Assembly (NCBI GenBank): GCA_020853615.1 | Contig: JADYYO010000400.1 | Coordinates: 1-35,164 of the forward strand | DNA from: Thermomicrobiales bacterium | Lineage (GTDB): Bacteria > Chloroflexota > Chloroflexia > Thermomicrobiales > UBA6265 | Direction of reading: 5' to 3' | DNA length: 35,164 nt | In this document: one piece after another, positions 1 through 13,327 of the stretch | How the letters are laid out: every line of letters starts with the position of its first letter | Numbering within the stretch: the stretch's first letter is position 1 | Program-made: the position numbers and the translations under genes | Notes under the pieces: model-generated | Told to the model about the DNA's origin: nothing | The model's database searches: none | Seen by the model: only the letters and a program-made list of their open reading frames with translations

Positions 1-1
1 C

Positions 2-637
2 CTAGAACATCGCCATCTGCGACGGCGGCGGCTCGTCGGACGCCTCCTCCTCGCGCCGCGCCGCCTCCGCTTCGGCCAGAATACGCGGCAGTTTGGCGAA
101 ATCATCCAGAATCGTCGCCTTCAGCGACTGCTGATGGAGCGCCGCCGCCGGGTGGTACATCGGCACGATCAGCCGGCGCCCAACCCGCTTCGGCTGGCCG
201 TGGATGCGCGAGATTCGCTCCCCGGGGAACCATTGCGCCATCGAAAAGCGCCCTAGCGTCACGATCACGTCCGGGTCGATCACCTCGATCTGCCGCTCCA
301 GCCAAGGGATACAGGCCGCGATCTCATCCGGCAGCGGATCGCGATTCCCCGGAGGGCGCGACTTCACGATATTGGTGATGAAAACTTGATCACGCGTCAG
401 CCCCGCCTTGGCCAGCAACTCCTCGAGGAACTTGCCGGCCGCACCGACGAAGGGCCGCCCCTGCTTGTCCTCGTTCCAGCCCGGAGCCTCGCCGATCAGC
501 ATGATCCGCGCATCGGCCGGCCCCTCCCCCGGCACCGCATTGGTCCGAGTCCGGTGCAACTCGCAGCGCGTGCATTTGCGGATCCCCTCCGCGATCTCCG
601 CGAGGGCCGCCTCCCGTTCAGCAAGTGTTGCCGTCAC
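2..637 (-). CDS. Family-4 uracil-DNA glycosylase
   Basis: Removes uracil from DNA as the first step of base excision repair. The 211-residue protein has motif A GEAPG at residues 50-53 region, followed by the ED..G.PFVG..G stretch (about 56-68), and the C-terminal HPAAAL motif near 162-167, both hallmarks of the thermostable family-4 (iron-sulphur) enzymes. Expected cluster ligands are visible at C22, C25 and C109, but the fourth, normally in a VKCRPP context, is Ser93 (codon TCG). The start is GTG at 637, preceded by a TAGGTGA-type ribosome site. It lies 69 bases downstream of the exonuclease/UvrC-like gene on the same strand and may be cotranscribed with it. The stop lies at positions 2-4, so the gene is complete. 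Confidence 0.93.
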   Translation of the reverse strand: MTATLAEREAALAEIAEGIRKCTRCELHRTRTNAVPGEGPADARIMLIGEAPGWNEDKQGRPFVGAAGKFLEELLAKAGLTRDQVFITNIVKSRPPGNRDPLPDEIAACIPWLERQIEVIDPDVIVTLGRFSMAQWFPGERISRIHGQPKRVGRRLIVPMYHPAAALHQQSLKATILDDFAKLPRILAEAEAARREEEASDEPPPSQMAMF

Positions 638-706
638 AAATCACCTACCCGATGTCGAACGCCGTCAACCGACCGCCGGTCCCACGAAATCTCAACAATG
701 CCATCC

Positions 707-5199
<4,493 letters not shown>

Positions 5200-5230
5200 C
5201 CTGCCGCGCCACAGCGGCGTGTGGAAGCCA

Positions 5231-5312
5231 TGTCATCCTGAGCTGGCGAAGGATCTCGGCTCCCGCGAACCCCGTCGCCCTTGGGCCGAGATGCTCCTTC
5301 GTCAGCATGACA
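5231..5312. repeat. REP-like imperfect inverted repeat in a convergent gap
   Basis: The left arm (5231-5259) begins TGTCATCCTGAG and ends GAAGGATCTCGG. The right arm (5286-5312), read on the other strand, begins TGTCATGCTGAC and ends in CATCTCGG. The arms can pair over about 27 bases with a few mismatches around a short GC-rich centre. The TGTCATCCTGAG...GAAGGATCT pattern resembles intergenic palindromes dispersed in Chloroflexota and Acidobacteria genomes; that resemblance is from memory. It lies between the convergent small ORF and pyrE, so it could also help end transcription in both directions. Confidence 0.7.
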
Positions 5313-5343
5313 CAGTGTTAAAGGGCCCCGCTGTAGGATACGA

Positions 5344-5931
5344 TCAAGGCTTCGGCGTCGTCCCTGGCTTGACGAGTGGCTCGCCGCGGCGGCAGAGCGG
5401 GCAGTCGGCGGCGTCCCAACTCTCGATCTCGAGCGAGGCGAGCGCGTAGAGCGGCGCGCCAACGTCGGTCTGCCCCGCGCTGCGATCGACGAGGATCGCC
5501 ACCCCCACGATCTCGACCGGTTCCTCCCGCAGCGCGCTCAGCGTCTCCCTGACCGAGCCGCCGGTGGTGAGGATATCGTCGACGACCAGCACGCGGGCCC
5601 CGGGCGAGAACGTCGTTCCGCGCCGAAACTCGCGCGCCGTCGATTCGGCCGACGCCCGTTCCGCGTAAGCCGCCTCGACGCTCAACTGGCGCGCCAGTTC
5701 GAAGGCGAGGATCACGCCCCCGGTCGTCGGCCCGACGACAACATCGATCGCCTCGTCCCGGAACTGCTCCGCCCAGAGCGCGCAGGCGGCCGAGGTGGCG
5801 CGTGGCCGCCGCAGCAGATCGAACTTCTCGACGTACTGATCGCTGTGCCGCCCCGACGAGAGGAGGAAATGGCCGCGCTTCAGCGCCCCCGCCTCGCGCA
5901 GCGTCTCCAGAATCCCGGTGTCGACCGTCAC
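5344..5931 (-). CDS. pyrE: Orotate phosphoribosyltransferase
   Basis: Joins orotate to PRPP to make orotidine 5'-monophosphate, the fifth step of pyrimidine synthesis. The 195-residue protein carries the PRPP loop VLVVDDILTTGGS in its second half and VVGPTTGGVILA upstream of it. Near the C-terminus is a CPLC pair followed by RRGEPLVKPG, a tail I associate with this form of PyrE. The start is GTG at 5931 with an AAGGGGAG ribosome site; it follows the antiporter stop by ten bases, so it is the last gene of the pyr operon. No pyrF follows. Confidence 0.95.
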   Translation of the reverse strand: MTVDTGILETLREAGALKRGHFLLSSGRHSDQYVEKFDLLRRPRATSAACALWAEQFRDEAIDVVVGPTTGGVILAFELARQLSVEAAYAERASAESTAREFRRGTTFSPGARVLVVDDILTTGGSVRETLSALREEPVEIVGVAILVDRSAGQTDVGAPLYALASLEIESWDAADCPLCRRGEPLVKPGTTPKP

Positions 5932-5941
5932 GCCACTCCCC

Positions 5942-6994
5942 TTAACCGGTGAAGAAGAACGATATCCCGAGGACGAGATAGAGCGCGATCAACTGCGCCC
6001 CCTCGAGCCAGTTCGACTCGCCATCGACCGAGATCAAGACCGCGATCAGCGCGGCGCCGACGAGCGCGACCAGCTCGTACGTGTTGAAGACGAGGTCGAG
6101 CGGCGCGCCCATCAGCAACCCGGCGGCCACCAGCACCGGCGTGACGAAGAGAGCGATCTGCAATCCCGAGCCGATGGCGATGCCGAGGCTCAGGTCCATG
6201 CGGTTCTGGTATGCGACCTGCACGGCAACGATATGCTCGGCGATATTGCCGACGAACGGCACCAGCATGACGCCGATGAAGAGCTCCGAGAGTCCCCATT
6301 GCTCCGCCACCGGCTCGATCGCCCCGACCAGCACTTCGCTCATCAGCACGACGCCGACCGTGGCGACCGCCATCAACCCGATCGCGATCGGCAGCGACAT
6401 CGCCGGTCCCTCATGCCCTTCGCGCACCTCCTCGGCCGGGCTCTCCTGTCGCAGCGAATAGACGATATAGAGGATGTAGATGATGAAGAGGACGGCGGCA
6501 ACGCCGTCGCTGAGAAACCCGATGTTCGCCGCCGAGGGGCGGACCTCCGCCGGCCCGAGCGCAAAGACGCCCGGCACGGTCAGCGCGATGACCGCCAGCA
6601 GCATCATCGAGGCGTTGGTCGAGGCGGTGCGGGCATCGAAGGTCTGCGTGCCATTCTTCAGCCCGCCAAGCAGAAGCGACAGGCCGAGCACGACGAGCGT
6701 GTTCCCGATGATGGAGCCGGCGATCGACGCCTTGACGACAGTGACCAACCCCTCGCGCAGCGCGATGATGGTAATGATCAGCTCCGCGGCGTTCCCGAGC
6801 GTCGCATTGAGCAGTGCCCCGATCTTCGGCCCGGTGTAGGTGGCGGCCTCCTCGGTCGCCCGGCCGAGAAGGCCAGCGAGCGGGATCAACGCGAGCGCCG
6901 ACGCCAGGAAGACGGCGGTCGCGCCGCCAGTCCCCGTATACTCGAGAACCAGGGCGATCGGCACGAGGATGAGGAGCGGCAGGATGAACTTCAC
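5942..6994 (-). CDS. Calcium/cation:proton antiporter (CaCA superfamily, CAX type)
   Basis: An inner-membrane exchanger of 350 residues with about eleven hydrophobic segments. Two family-defining repeats are plain: GALLNATLGNAAELI in the first half and PFVGNIAEHIVAV in the second, each with the acidic residue (Glu) that binds cation. It should export Ca2+ (possibly Na+ or K+) in exchange for protons. The start chosen is GTG 6994, which overlaps the pyrD TGA (GTGA) and puts the first hydrophobic helix at the N-terminus; an open frame upstream to 7105 only shadows pyrD. It sits between pyrD and pyrE with ten or fewer bases on either side, an unusual place for an ion transporter. Exact ion specificity cannot be read from the sequence. 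Confidence 0.92.
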   Translation of the reverse strand: MKFILPLLILVPIALVLEYTGTGGATAVFLASALALIPLAGLLGRATEEAATYTGPKIGALLNATLGNAAELIITIIALREGLVTVVKASIAGSIIGNTLVVLGLSLLLGGLKNGTQTFDARTASTNASMMLLAVIALTVPGVFALGPAEVRPSAANIGFLSDGVAAVLFIIYILYIVYSLRQESPAEEVREGHEGPAMSLPIAIGLMAVATVGVVLMSEVLVGAIEPVAEQWGLSELFIGVMLVPFVGNIAEHIVAVQVAYQNRMDLSLGIAIGSGLQIALFVTPVLVAAGLLMGAPLDLVFNTYELVALVGAALIAVLISVDGESNWLEGAQLIALYLVLGISFFFTG

Positions 6995-7986
6995 GCCCCT
7001 GCCGTCTCCCACGCGGTCAGCGCGGCTGAATCGCCGCGCCGGAAGCCCTCGTTGGCGATCCCGACAATCTGCCCGATCGATGCAAAGCCCTCGTGCTCGA
7101 GCCACGCCTGCAACTCATCGATCAGCCGGATCGGCAACCCGGGATCGACGAAGATGGCGGTGCCGATCTGGATGGCGGAGGCGCCGGCCAGGAAGAACTC
7201 CAGCGCATCGCGCAGACCCATGATGCCGCCCATGCCAATGACCGGCACCTTCACCGCCGCCGCGACCTGGTAGACCATCCGCACCGCGATCGGCTTGATC
7301 GCCGGCCCGGAGAGCCCGCCGGTCAGGTTCGCCAGGAGCGGCCGGCGGTGCTGCACGTCGATCACCATGCCGACCAGCGTATTGATGAGCGAGATCGCGT
7401 CGGCGCCGGCGGCCTCGACCGCCTCCGCGACGGCGACGATGTCCGTCGCGCCCGGGCTCAGCTTGACGATCAGCGGCAACGTCGTCACATCCCGCACCGC
7501 CCTCGTGACATCTGCCGACATCCCCGGGTCCCAACCGAAGCAGTAGCCGCCGCGCGCGATGTTCGGGCACGAGACGTTGATTTCAATGCCCGCGACGCCC
7601 GGCTGCTCGTCGAGCCTCGCGGCCATCGCCGCGTAGTCTTCGATCGTCTCCGCCGAGATGTTGACGATGGCGGGGACCGTCCACCGCTCCCACATCGGCG
7701 GATACTTCCGAATGAAGCCGGAGATGCCCGGATTCTGCAGGCCGATGGCGTTCAGCATCCCGGCCGGTGTCTCGATGATCCTCGGCATCGCGTTGCCGGA
7801 GCGCCGCTCAGGGGTGATCCCCTTGCTGACGAATGCCCCGAGCCGCTGCACGTCGATCACCCCGGCATACTCTTCGCCATAGCCGAAGCAGCCAGAGGCG
7901 GCGATCACGGGGTTGGCGAGCCGCAATTCCCGCGGATTGCGGGGCGCCAGGTCGACCGACAGGTCCGGAGGGGATCCATCCGTCAT
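6991..7986 (-). CDS. pyrD: Dihydroorotate dehydrogenase, class 1B catalytic subunit
   Basis: Oxidises dihydroorotate to orotate with FMN. The 331-residue protein has the class-1 signatures NPVIAASGCFGYG near the N-terminus, EINVSCPN with the catalytic cysteine, KLSPG, and the FMN phosphate-binding GMGGIMGLRDALEF stretch. The SCPN cysteine as catalytic base, together with the adjacent pyrK, marks the NAD-linked 1B type, which works as a PyrD2-PyrK2 heterotetramer. ATG 7986 has only a weak AAAGG-like ribosome site. It starts 37 bases after pyrK, and its stop overlaps the antiporter start. Confidence 0.96.
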   Translation of the reverse strand: MTDGSPPDLSVDLAPRNPRELRLANPVIAASGCFGYGEEYAGVIDVQRLGAFVSKGITPERRSGNAMPRIIETPAGMLNAIGLQNPGISGFIRKYPPMWERWTVPAIVNISAETIEDYAAMAARLDEQPGVAGIEINVSCPNIARGGYCFGWDPGMSADVTRAVRDVTTLPLIVKLSPGATDIVAVAEAVEAAGADAISLINTLVGMVIDVQHRRPLLANLTGGLSGPAIKPIAVRMVYQVAAAVKVPVIGMGGIMGLRDALEFFLAGASAIQIGTAIFVDPGLPIRLIDELQAWLEHEGFASIGQIVGIANEGFRRGDSAALTAWETAGA

Positions 7987-8023
7987 GGCGACCGCCTTTG
8001 GCGTGTCGTCGCGCCGCTAACGG

Positions 8024-8833
8024 TCACAGGATCACCTCGTCGAGGTCGAAGACCGGTCCCTTGACGCAGGAGGCGACCATGCCGTGCCGCGTCTCCACCA
8101 CGCAGCCGAGGCAGGCGCCGAGCCCGCAGGCCATTCCCCGCTCGACCGAAATCTGGACGGGCGGCTTGCGGTTGACGCGCAGCGGATCGACGACCGCGCG
8201 CAGCGTCCGGTACATCGGCTCTGGCCCGCACGCGAAGATCTGGTCGGCCCACGGCACGTAGTCGGCCGTCATGTCCGGCGCCAGACCGCGGTGCCCCCGG
8301 CTGCCGTCGTCCGTCGCGGCGACGAACTCGACGCTGCCAGCTAGCTCCGAGCTTGCGAGCAGGCCCGACTCATCGGCGGCGCCCATGATGAAGACGACAT
8401 CCATCCCTTTCGCCACCGCCTCGTCGGAGAGCATGACCAGTGGCGCGACACCGACCCCTCCGGCCACCATGAGCACCCGCTGGGTGCGCGGCGAAAAGGT
8501 GAATGCATTCCCCAACGGACCCAGGAGGCCGACCCTGTCCCCGACCACGCGATCGGCAAGCCAGGCGCTGCCGCGGCCATATGGCCTCACGAGAAAGATC
8601 AACGCCGACCGTTCGACATCGACCCGGTAGACCGAGAAGGGGCGGCGCAGCAGCGGATCGTATGCCGAGGGGAACCGGCAGCGGATATTGAAGAACTGGC
8701 CCGGCCGCAGCCGCTGCACGATCGCTGGCGGCGCACTGACGGTGAGCAGGAGGGAATCGCCCATGATCGGGTCGATCGCCAGGATCTGCCCCTCGAACTC
8801 CCTCGAGCTCCCCGATTCGTGTCCCATCTCCAC
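8024..8833 (-). CDS. pyrK: Dihydroorotate dehydrogenase electron-transfer subunit (PyrK)
   Basis: Passes electrons from the PyrD FMN to NAD+ through a 2Fe-2S cluster and FAD. The 269-residue protein has the flavin-binding RPFSVYR motif (about 64-70), the nucleotide-binding AGGVGVAPL stretch, and a C-terminal cluster site with cysteines at 236, 241, 244 and 256, followed by KGPVF. The start used is GTG 8833; an ATG two codons later (8827) is possible but would have the ribosome site directly abutting it. It lies 50 bases after carB and 37 bases before pyrD, matching their joint function. Confidence 0.95.
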   Translation of the reverse strand: MEMGHESGSSREFEGQILAIDPIMGDSLLLTVSAPPAIVQRLRPGQFFNIRCRFPSAYDPLLRRPFSVYRVDVERSALIFLVRPYGRGSAWLADRVVGDRVGLLGPLGNAFTFSPRTQRVLMVAGGVGVAPLVMLSDEAVAKGMDVVFIMGAADESGLLASSELAGSVEFVAATDDGSRGHRGLAPDMTADYVPWADQIFACGPEPMYRTLRAVVDPLRVNRKPPVQISVERGMACGLGACLGCVVETRHGMVASCVKGPVFDLDEVIL

Positions 8834-8883
8834 CCGCGGACCTACTCCGTCATGCCGCCCGGCGCTCTACTCCCTGCCAGCTG

Positions 8884-11800
8884 TCAGTATCCGGTTCCGG
8901 TCCTACGATACTCGGGATATGGCTGAACCGTATAGACAGCGTCGGACTTCGCCATCGCCGCGACGATCGTCCGGGCCGTATCGATCGACGTGATGCAGGG
9001 CACTCCCCGCTCGACCGCCGCGCGCCGGATCTCGATGCCGTCGAGAATCTCCTTGTCGGCCGGCCCCGGCGTGTTGATCACGCAATCGACCGTCCGGTCG
9101 AGGATGACGTCGAGCATGTCCGGGTGCCCGCGCCCGATCCGCTTCGTCACCATCTGCACCGGCATGCCATGCCGCTCGATCAGCGCGGCGGTCCCCTCCG
9201 TCGCGTAGAGCTTGTGCCCCATCCGCACGAGCTGACGGATCATGTCAACCGCGTCCGCCTTGTCTTCGTCGGCGAGCGTGATCAGGACCGACCCGTGCGG
9301 CGGGATCGCCAGCCCCGCGGCGACCAGCGCTTTGTAGAACGCCGGCTCGAAGGCGTGGTCGATGCCCATCACCTCGCCCGTCGACTTCATCTCGGGACCG
9401 AGATGCGTGTCGACGCCGCGCAGCTTCGCCATGGAGAAGACCGGCGCCTTCACCGCCACCAGCGGCTGCCGCGGCCAGAGTCCGCCGGCCACCCCCTGCT
9501 CCGCCAGCGAGTGCCCGAGCATGATCCGCGTGGCGAGCTGAACCATCGGCACGCCGGTCGCCTTGCTCAGGAAGGGGACCGTCCGCGAGGCGCGGGGGTT
9601 GACCTCCAGCACGTAGATGCGGCCGGCGTGGATGACGAACTGGATGTTGATCAACCCGCGGGCATTGAGCCCGATCGCGATCCGCGTTGTGTAGTCGACG
9701 ATCGTGTCGACCTCCGCTGGGAAGAGGTTGATCGCCGGGTAGACGGCGAACGAGTCGCCCGAGTGGACCCCGGCTCGCTCGATATGCTCCATGATCCCGG
9801 GGATCAGCACCCGCTCGCCGTCGCTGATCGCATCGACCTCGACCTCCCGCCCGAGGAGGTACTTGTCAATCAGCACCGGGTGCTCGGACGTCATTTCGGC
9901 GGCGTTGCGGATGTAGCGCGCGAGCTGATCCTGCCCGTAGACGACCTCCATCGCCCGGCCGCCGAGGACGTAGGAGGGGCGCACCAGCACTGGGTAACCG
10001 ATGCGGCTGGCGATCGACCGCGCGTCATTGAGCGAGGTGACTGTCGCTCCCGGGGGCTGGGGGATGCCGAGCCCGCGCAGGAACTCCTCGAACCGGTGGC
10101 GATCCTCGGCGAGATCGATCGAATCGAGCTGGCTCCCCAGAATCCGGACGTCGCGCTCGGCCAGCGGCTCGGCGAGATTGATCGCGGTCTGGCCGCCGAA
10201 CTGGACGATGACCGGGATCTCCTGCGAGATGACATCGTCGCCCGCCTCGTGCCGCAGCATCTCGGCCACGCTCTCCGCGTCGAGCGGCTCGAAATAGAGG
10301 CGGTCGGAGGCGTCGAAGTCGGTCGAGACCGTCTCCGGGTTGGAGTTGATCATGATCGAGGCGACGCCCTCGTCCTTCAGAGCGCGGGCGGCCTGCACCG
10401 CCGAGTAGTCGAATTCGATCCCCTGCCCGATCCGGATCGGCCCTGAGCCAACGACGACGGCGCGCTGCCGGTCGAGCGGCGTCGCCTCGTCCTCCTGCTC
10501 ATAGGTCGAGTAGAAGTACGGGGTCATCGCCGCGAATTCGCCGGCGCAGGTATCGACCATCTTGTAGACCGGGAACATCGCCAGCTCTTCCCGCATCCCC
10601 CGCACAGCCGATTCGGGTTGGCCACCGAGGCGGGCGATCGTCTCGTCGCTGAAGCCATCCCGCTTCGCATTCCAGAGGAGCTCGGGGGTGATCGGCCCCT
10701 TTTCCAGCCGGCGCTCCATGTCGACGAGCCCCGCGAGCTTGGTCAGGAACCAGCGGTCGATCCGGCTCAAGTCGTGCAGGCATTCGATGCTCTTGCCCCG
10801 CCGCAGCGCCGCGGTGACCGCCCAGAGGCGCAGGTCGTTCGGCCGCTGCACGAGGTCGAGGATCTTCTCGTCGCTCCAGGTGGGGTCTTCCCATAGCAGA
10901 TCGGTCGCGCCGCTCTCGAGCGAGCGGACCGCCTTCTGCAGCGCGCCCTCGAAGGAGCGGTCGATGGCCATCACCTCGCCGGTCGCCTTCATCTGCGTGC
11001 CGATCGTTCGCTCGGCGCGGCTGAACTTGTCGAACGGCCAGCGCGGGATCTTCACCACGACGTAGTCGAGCGCCGGTTCGAACGCGGCGGTTGTCTTGCC
11101 CGTGACCGGGTTGGGCAGCTCATCGAGGCGGCGGCCCATGGCGATCTTCGCCGCCATCCGGGCGATCGGGTAGCCGGTCGCCTTCGACGCCAGCGCTGAG
11201 GAGCGGCTGACGCGCGGGTTGACCTCGATGACGGCGTAGTTCATCGAGTCGGGATCGAGCGCGAACTGCACGTTGCAGCCCCCCTCGATGCCGAGCGCGT
11301 CGATGATGCGCAGCGCCGAGGAGCGAAGCATCTGGTATTCGTCGTCCGTCAGCGTCTGCGACGGCGCGACGACAATGCTATCCCCGGTGTGGACCCCCAT
11401 CGGGTCCATGTTCTCCATGTTGCAGATCGTGATGCAGGTGCCATTGCCGTCCCGCATCACCTCGTATTCGATCTCTTTCCAGCCGGCGAGCGAGCGCTCG
11501 AGCAGGACCTGGTGAATCGGGCTGGCATTCAACCCGCCCGAGACGATGCTCTCCAGTTCGGCGTGAGTCGTCGCCACGCCACCGCCCGTGCCGCCGAGCG
11601 TGTACGCTGGCCGGACAACGAGGGGCAGCGGCACCTCTTCGGCAAAGGCGAAGGCCTGATCCAGGCTCGTGATGATGGCGCTGTCGACGACCGGCTCGCC
11701 GAGTCGCACCAGCAGGTCGCGGAAGAGCTCGCGATCCTCCGCCTGCCTGATGGCGCTCAACGGCGTCCCGAGAAGCCGGACGCCATAGCGATCGAGAATG

Positions 11801-12123
11801 CCTCGCTCGGCGACCTGAACGGCGAGATTGAGCCCCGTCTGCCCCCCCAGCGTGGGGAGGAGGCCATCGGGCCGCTCGCGCTGAATGATGCGGCGCACGA
11901 CCTCCGGGGTCAGCGGCTCGATGTAGACCGCGTCGGCCACCCCCTCGTCGGTCATGATCGTCGCCGGGTTCGAATTGACGAGGATGGTGCGCACCCCCTC
12001 CTCGCGCAGCGCGCGGCACGCCTGTGTGCCGGCATAGTCGAACTCCGCCGCCTGCCCGATCACGATCGGTCCCGAGCCAAGGACCAGGACGCTCTCCACC
12101 GTCGCCCCGCCCGCCTCACGCAT
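8884..12123 (-). CDS. carB: Carbamoyl-phosphate synthase large subunit
   Basis: Makes carbamoyl phosphate from bicarbonate, ATP and ammonia delivered by CarA. At 1079 residues it is the usual length. Both homologous halves are intact: the first opens with [11 protein letters not shown] and has [18 protein letters not shown], the second opens with [12 protein letters not shown] and has [16 protein letters not shown]. Each half contains an ATP-grasp domain. The last 140 or so residues are the MGS-like allosteric domain (from about [11 protein letters not shown]). The start ATG 12123 overlaps the carA stop by eight bases, indicating coupled translation that would help keep the subunits stoichiometric. 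An in-frame extension to 12153 is inside carA and is not needed. Confidence 0.97.
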   Translation of the reverse strand: MREAGGATVESVLVLGSGPIVIGQAAEFDYAGTQACRALREEGVRTILVNSNPATIMTDEGVADAVYIEPLTPEVVRRIIQRERPDGLLPTLGGQTGLNLAVQVAERGILDRYGVRLLGTPLSAIRQAEDRELFRDLLVRLGEPVVDSAIITSLDQAFAFAEEVPLPLVVRPAYTLGGTGGGVATTHAELESIVSGGLNASPIHQVLLERSLAGWKEIEYEVMRDGNGTCITICNMENMDPMGVHTGDSIVVAPSQTLTDDEYQMLRSSALRIIDALGIEGGCNVQFALDPDSMNYAVIEVNPRVSRSSALASKATGYPIARMAAKIAMGRRLDELPNPVTGKTTAAFEPALDYVVVKIPRWPFDKFSRAERTIGTQMKATGEVMAIDRSFEGALQKAVRSLESGATDLLWEDPTWSDEKILDLVQRPNDLRLWAVTAALRRGKSIECLHDLSRIDRWFLTKLAGLVDMERRLEKGPITPELLWNAKRDGFSDETIARLGGQPESAVRGMREELAMFPVYKMVDTCAGEFAAMTPYFYSTYEQEDEATPLDRQRAVVVGSGPIRIGQGIEFDYSAVQAARALKDEGVASIMINSNPETVSTDFDASDRLYFEPLDAESVAEMLRHEAGDDVISQEIPVIVQFGGQTAINLAEPLAERDVRILGSQLDSIDLAEDRHRFEEFLRGLGIPQPPGATVTSLNDARSIASRIGYPVLVRPSYVLGGRAMEVVYGQDQLARYIRNAAEMTSEHPVLIDKYLLGREVEVDAISDGERVLIPGIMEHIERAGVHSGDSFAVYPAINLFPAEVDTIVDYTTRIAIGLNARGLINIQFVIHAGRIYVLEVNPRASRTVPFLSKATGVPMVQLATRIMLGHSLAEQGVAGGLWPRQPLVAVKAPVFSMAKLRGVDTHLGPEMKSTGEVMGIDHAFEPAFYKALVAAGLAIPPHGSVLITLADEDKADAVDMIRQLVRMGHKLYATEGTAALIERHGMPVQMVTKRIGRGHPDMLDVILDRTVDCVINTPGPADKEILDGIEIRRAAVERGVPCITSIDTARTIVAAMAKSDAVYTVQPYPEYRRTGTGY

Positions 12124-13327
12124 TCGCCTGACCCGCCCTGTTCTCGTCCGCAATGGCTCGGCTCCCGACGAGCTCCAGAAATTCGTCGAACAGACGGTCG
12201 TTGTCGAGCGGACCCGGCGACGATTCCGGGTGGAACTGCACGGTCATCACCGGCAGGTCGCGGTGAGCCAGCCCCTCGACCGAGCCGTCGTTGAGATTCA
12301 CGAGGCGAACTTCCCAGCCGGCGCTCGTCGGGACCGTCGAGGCGTCGACCTCGAAGCCGTGATTCTGCGAGGTGATCGTCACCCTGCCCGTGCGCAGGTC
12401 GCGCACCGGGTGATTCCCCCCGCGATGCCCGAACTTCAGCTTTCGCGTCCCCGCGCCGATCGAACGCGCCAGGAGTTGATGGCCGAGGCAGATCCCCAGG
12501 TAGGGGATGCCGCGCTCGATGATCCCCGTGACGACCTCCTGCCCGGAGTCGAGATGCATCGGATCGCCCGGTCCGGGGGAGACGATCACCCCGTCCGGCC
12601 GCAAGCGATCGATCTCGGCCAGCTGCGTGCCGAAGGGCACGACCGTCACTCGCGCGCCCCGCTTCGCCAGCGAGCGGACGATGTTCCGCTTGACCCCGCA
12701 GTCGATGAGAACGATGTGGGGTGAACCGCTCGTGCCAACGATCTCGCTCTCCGGGTTGGCGACGTCGCCGACCGCATCGAACTCCCCGGGCAGCGGCGCC
12801 GCTTGCGCCCGCGCGATCAATTCCGCGTCGTCCATCCCCTCCGCATCGGTGATGAGCACGCCGCGCATGTCGCCGACCTGGCGAATGTGGAGTGTCAGAG
12901 CCCGGGTGTCGATCCCCGAGATCCCCGGGATGCCGAAGCGTTTCAGATACTCGTCGATCGTGCCTTGCGAGCCCGCGTGGCTCGGAAAGTCACAATGTTC
13001 GCGAACGATCAGGCCCGCGATCCAGGGCTGGCGCGATTCGTCCTGATCGGGGTGGATGCCGTAGTTGCCGATGAGCGGGTAGGTCATGCAGACGATCTGC
13101 CCGCGAAACGAGGGGTCGGTACAGACTTCCTGGTAGCCGACCATCGTCGTGGTGAATACGACCTCCCCAGCGGCATCGCTCGTTGCACCGAAGCCGACAC
13201 CGCGGAAGATCGTGCCGTCTGCCAGCGCCAGCGCCGCATTGCCCGGCGGCGCGTAACGCGGCCGCGCGCTCCGCCCGAATGAGGGACTGGTGCCAAGGCG
13301 GGTGTTTCCAGATAGCTCAACAGTCAC
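12116..13327 (-). CDS. carA: Carbamoyl-phosphate synthase small (glutaminase) subunit
   Basis: Hydrolyses glutamine and channels ammonia to CarB. The C-terminal class-I amidotransferase domain has the nucleophile elbow [10 protein letters not shown] and the catalytic His/Glu in [10 protein letters not shown]; the N-terminal domain has [15 protein letters not shown] place the start at GTG 13327, because GGGGATGAG lies just upstream; it overlaps the pyrC stop by 11 bases. In-frame ATGs at 13339 and 13345 would add four or six residues but lack a ribosome site. Whichever is used, about 30 residues precede the usual first strand, so the N-terminus is longer than in most CarA proteins. Confidence 0.95.
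   Translation of the reverse strand: MTVELSGNTRLGTSPSFGRSARPRYAPPGNAALALADGTIFRGVGFGATSDAAGEVVFTTTMVGYQEVCTDPSFRGQIVCMTYPLIGNYGIHPDQDESRQPWIAGLIVREHCDFPSHAGSQGTIDEYLKRFGIPGISGIDTRALTLHIRQVGDMRGVLITDAEGMDDAELIARAQAAPLPGEFDAVGDVANPESEIVGTSGSPHIVLIDCGVKRNIVRSLAKRGARVTVVPFGTQLAEIDRLRPDGVIVSPGPGDPMHLDSGQEVVTGIIERGIPYLGICLGHQLLARSIGAGTRKLKFGHRGGNHPVRDLRTGRVTITSQNHGFEVDASTVPTSAGWEVRLVNLNDGSVEGLAHRDLPVMTVQFHPESSPGPLDNDRLFDEFLELVGSRAIADENRAGQANA

Noticed and set aside
9124-10446. A 440-codon plus-strand frame opposite carB
   Set aside because: Low-complexity Asp/Arg/His-rich translation antisense to a conserved gene, with no start signal.
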